From positions 1 to 5,518 of the forward strand of contig CAJLXA010000066.1 of the NCBI GenBank assembly GCA_905210485.1: 5,518 bases of DNA, in the 5' to 3' direction. This stretch comes from an uncultured Eubacteriales bacterium. GTDB taxonomy: Bacteria > Bacillota > Clostridia > Oscillospirales > CAG-272. Positions within the stretch are counted from its first letter, which is position 1, and the number at the start of each line of letters is the position of its first letter. The notes under the pieces are model-generated. The model was not told the DNA's origin, did not search any database, and was given only the letters and a program-made list of their open reading frames with translations. This document shows, piece after piece, positions 5,162 through 5,518 of the stretch. The position numbers and the translations under genes are program-made.

Positions 5162-5211
5162 AACCTTCCGAAAATTTTTTCAAAAAAAACTTTCGAAAAA
5201 ATTTGGAGGTT
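5162..5211. repeat. AT-rich inverted repeat overlapping promoter P2
   Basis: The left arm (5162-5181, opening AACCTTCC and ending ATTTTTTC) pairs imperfectly with the right arm (5195-5211, GAAAAAATTTGGAGGTT) around an A-rich loop. The right arm contains the P2 -33 TTTG (5202-5205). In DNA it could act as an upstream A/T element; in RNA from P1 it would form a hairpin ahead of P2. Confidence 0.55.
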
Positions 5212-5233
5212 ACGAAAAAACGCCTTACCTTTG
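5202..5233 (+). promoter_or_regulatory. rRNA promoter P2, Bacteroidota type
   Basis: TTTG (5202-5205), a 20-bp spacer and TACCTTTG (5226-5233) form a full match to the Bacteroidota promoter pattern. It lies 216 bp downstream of P1 and shares with it TACCTTTGCAA followed by CGCTTTC. It is the proximal promoter, about 220 bp before the 16S gene. Confidence 0.85.
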
Positions 5234-5238
5234 CAAAC

Positions 5239-5456
5239 GCTTTCCCGCTGAAACGGGAGCACGAAAGAAAAGACAGTTCTTTGAAAGACTTTGGATAAAC
5301 AGACTAGGATGTAGTACAAGAAGTAGTCCTGTATATAATAAATAATGTATAGGATGAACGGAAGACAACCGTCAATGATTCTTGACAATCAAGAAAAATA
5401 AAAATCGGTTTCCTGAACAGAGAAAACAATACTCGAAAGAGTTAAGAAAATATTTT
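5239..5456 (+). promoter_or_regulatory. rRNA operon leader with boxA and processing hairpins
   Basis: The leader between P2 and 16S contains a small stem CCCG (5244-5247) with CGGG (5254-5257), then GTTCTTTGA (5276-5284), which fits the boxA antitermination sequence bound by NusB/NusE in rRNA leaders. Further on are a perfect 7-bp hairpin TTCTTGA/TCAAGAA (5379-5395) and ACTC-GAAA-GAGT (5431-5442), a stem closed by a GNRA tetraloop just before the 16S. The long-range RNase III stem partner would lie after the 16S gene, outside the window. Confidence 0.65.
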
Positions 5457-5518
5457 ACAATGAAGAGTTTGATCCTGGCTCAGGATGAACGCTAGCTACA
5501 GGCTTAACACATGCAAGT
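5457..5518 (+). rRNA. 16S ribosomal RNA, first 62 bases (3' end outside window)
   Basis: The universal 5' block GAGTTTGATCCTGGCTCAG (5465-5483) is present, followed by GATGAACGCTAGCTACAGG and CTTAACACATGCAAGT. The CTAGCTACAGGCTTAACAC wording is characteristic of Bacteroidales such as Bacteroides and Prevotella rather than Clostridia. The start at 5457 is placed by comparison with the Escherichia coli 5' end. The window stops inside a highly conserved stretch, where short-read assemblies often break. Confidence 0.96.

Noticed and set aside
4988..5388. Coding frames in the rRNA upstream region, either strand
   Set aside because: Low-complexity translations, no ribosome sites, and the DNA is explained by rRNA promoters and leader.
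1..5518. Undescribed multi-gene defence or biosynthetic system
   Set aside because: The genes in the middle segment are housekeeping or a stand-alone radical SAM protein, and the flanks appear to come from other organisms, so adjacency carries no functional meaning.

Overview
This window looks like three unrelated pieces of bacterial DNA joined together, most simply a metagenome assembly chimera. I do not see a new multi-gene system in it. Segment A (about 1-844) is an internal piece of a large surface or secreted protein gene on the minus strand, with GC-rich third codon positions. From memory of the family I would place it in a Faecalibacterium-like Oscillospiraceae bacterium. Segment B (about 845 to roughly 4870-4930) is Clostridia-like Firmicutes DNA: the 3' end of rny, then ymdB, an archaeal-type aspartyl-tRNA synthetase, and a convergent radical SAM gene. 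It has strong Shine-Dalgarno sites and a textbook sigma-A promoter. Segment C (about 4930-5518) is the upstream region and first 62 bases of a Bacteroidales rRNA operon, with two promoters of the Bacteroidota type (TTTG / TAnnTTTG).

Layout: 2-844 minus, surface protein fragment open at both ends; 845-1084 plus, C-terminal 79 residues of RNase Y, then a terminator; 1168-1206, promoter-like element; 1277-2053 plus, ymdB; 2083-2111, sigma-A promoter and a hairpin leader; 2175-3464 plus, aspS-type gene; 3546-3580, terminator serving both strands; 3731-4624 minus, PflA-like radical SAM protein; 4629-4716, four 22-bp tandem repeats just upstream of its start; 4835-4869, a second promoter-like element; 4988-5456, rRNA promoters and leader; 5457-5518, start of 16S rRNA.

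In segment B, RNase Y (mRNA decay) and YmdB (a metallophosphoesterase usually beside rny) form a familiar Firmicutes pair. Here a terminator and a new promoter-like element separate them. aspS has its own strong promoter and is probably transcribed independently. The radical SAM gene converges on aspS and shares its terminator.

The observations most worth following up are the two chimeric joints, the exact 22-bp repeat array covering the radical SAM ribosome-binding region, and two alternating purine-pyrimidine tracts, each placed just before a TATAAT-like box that lacks a recognisable -35.
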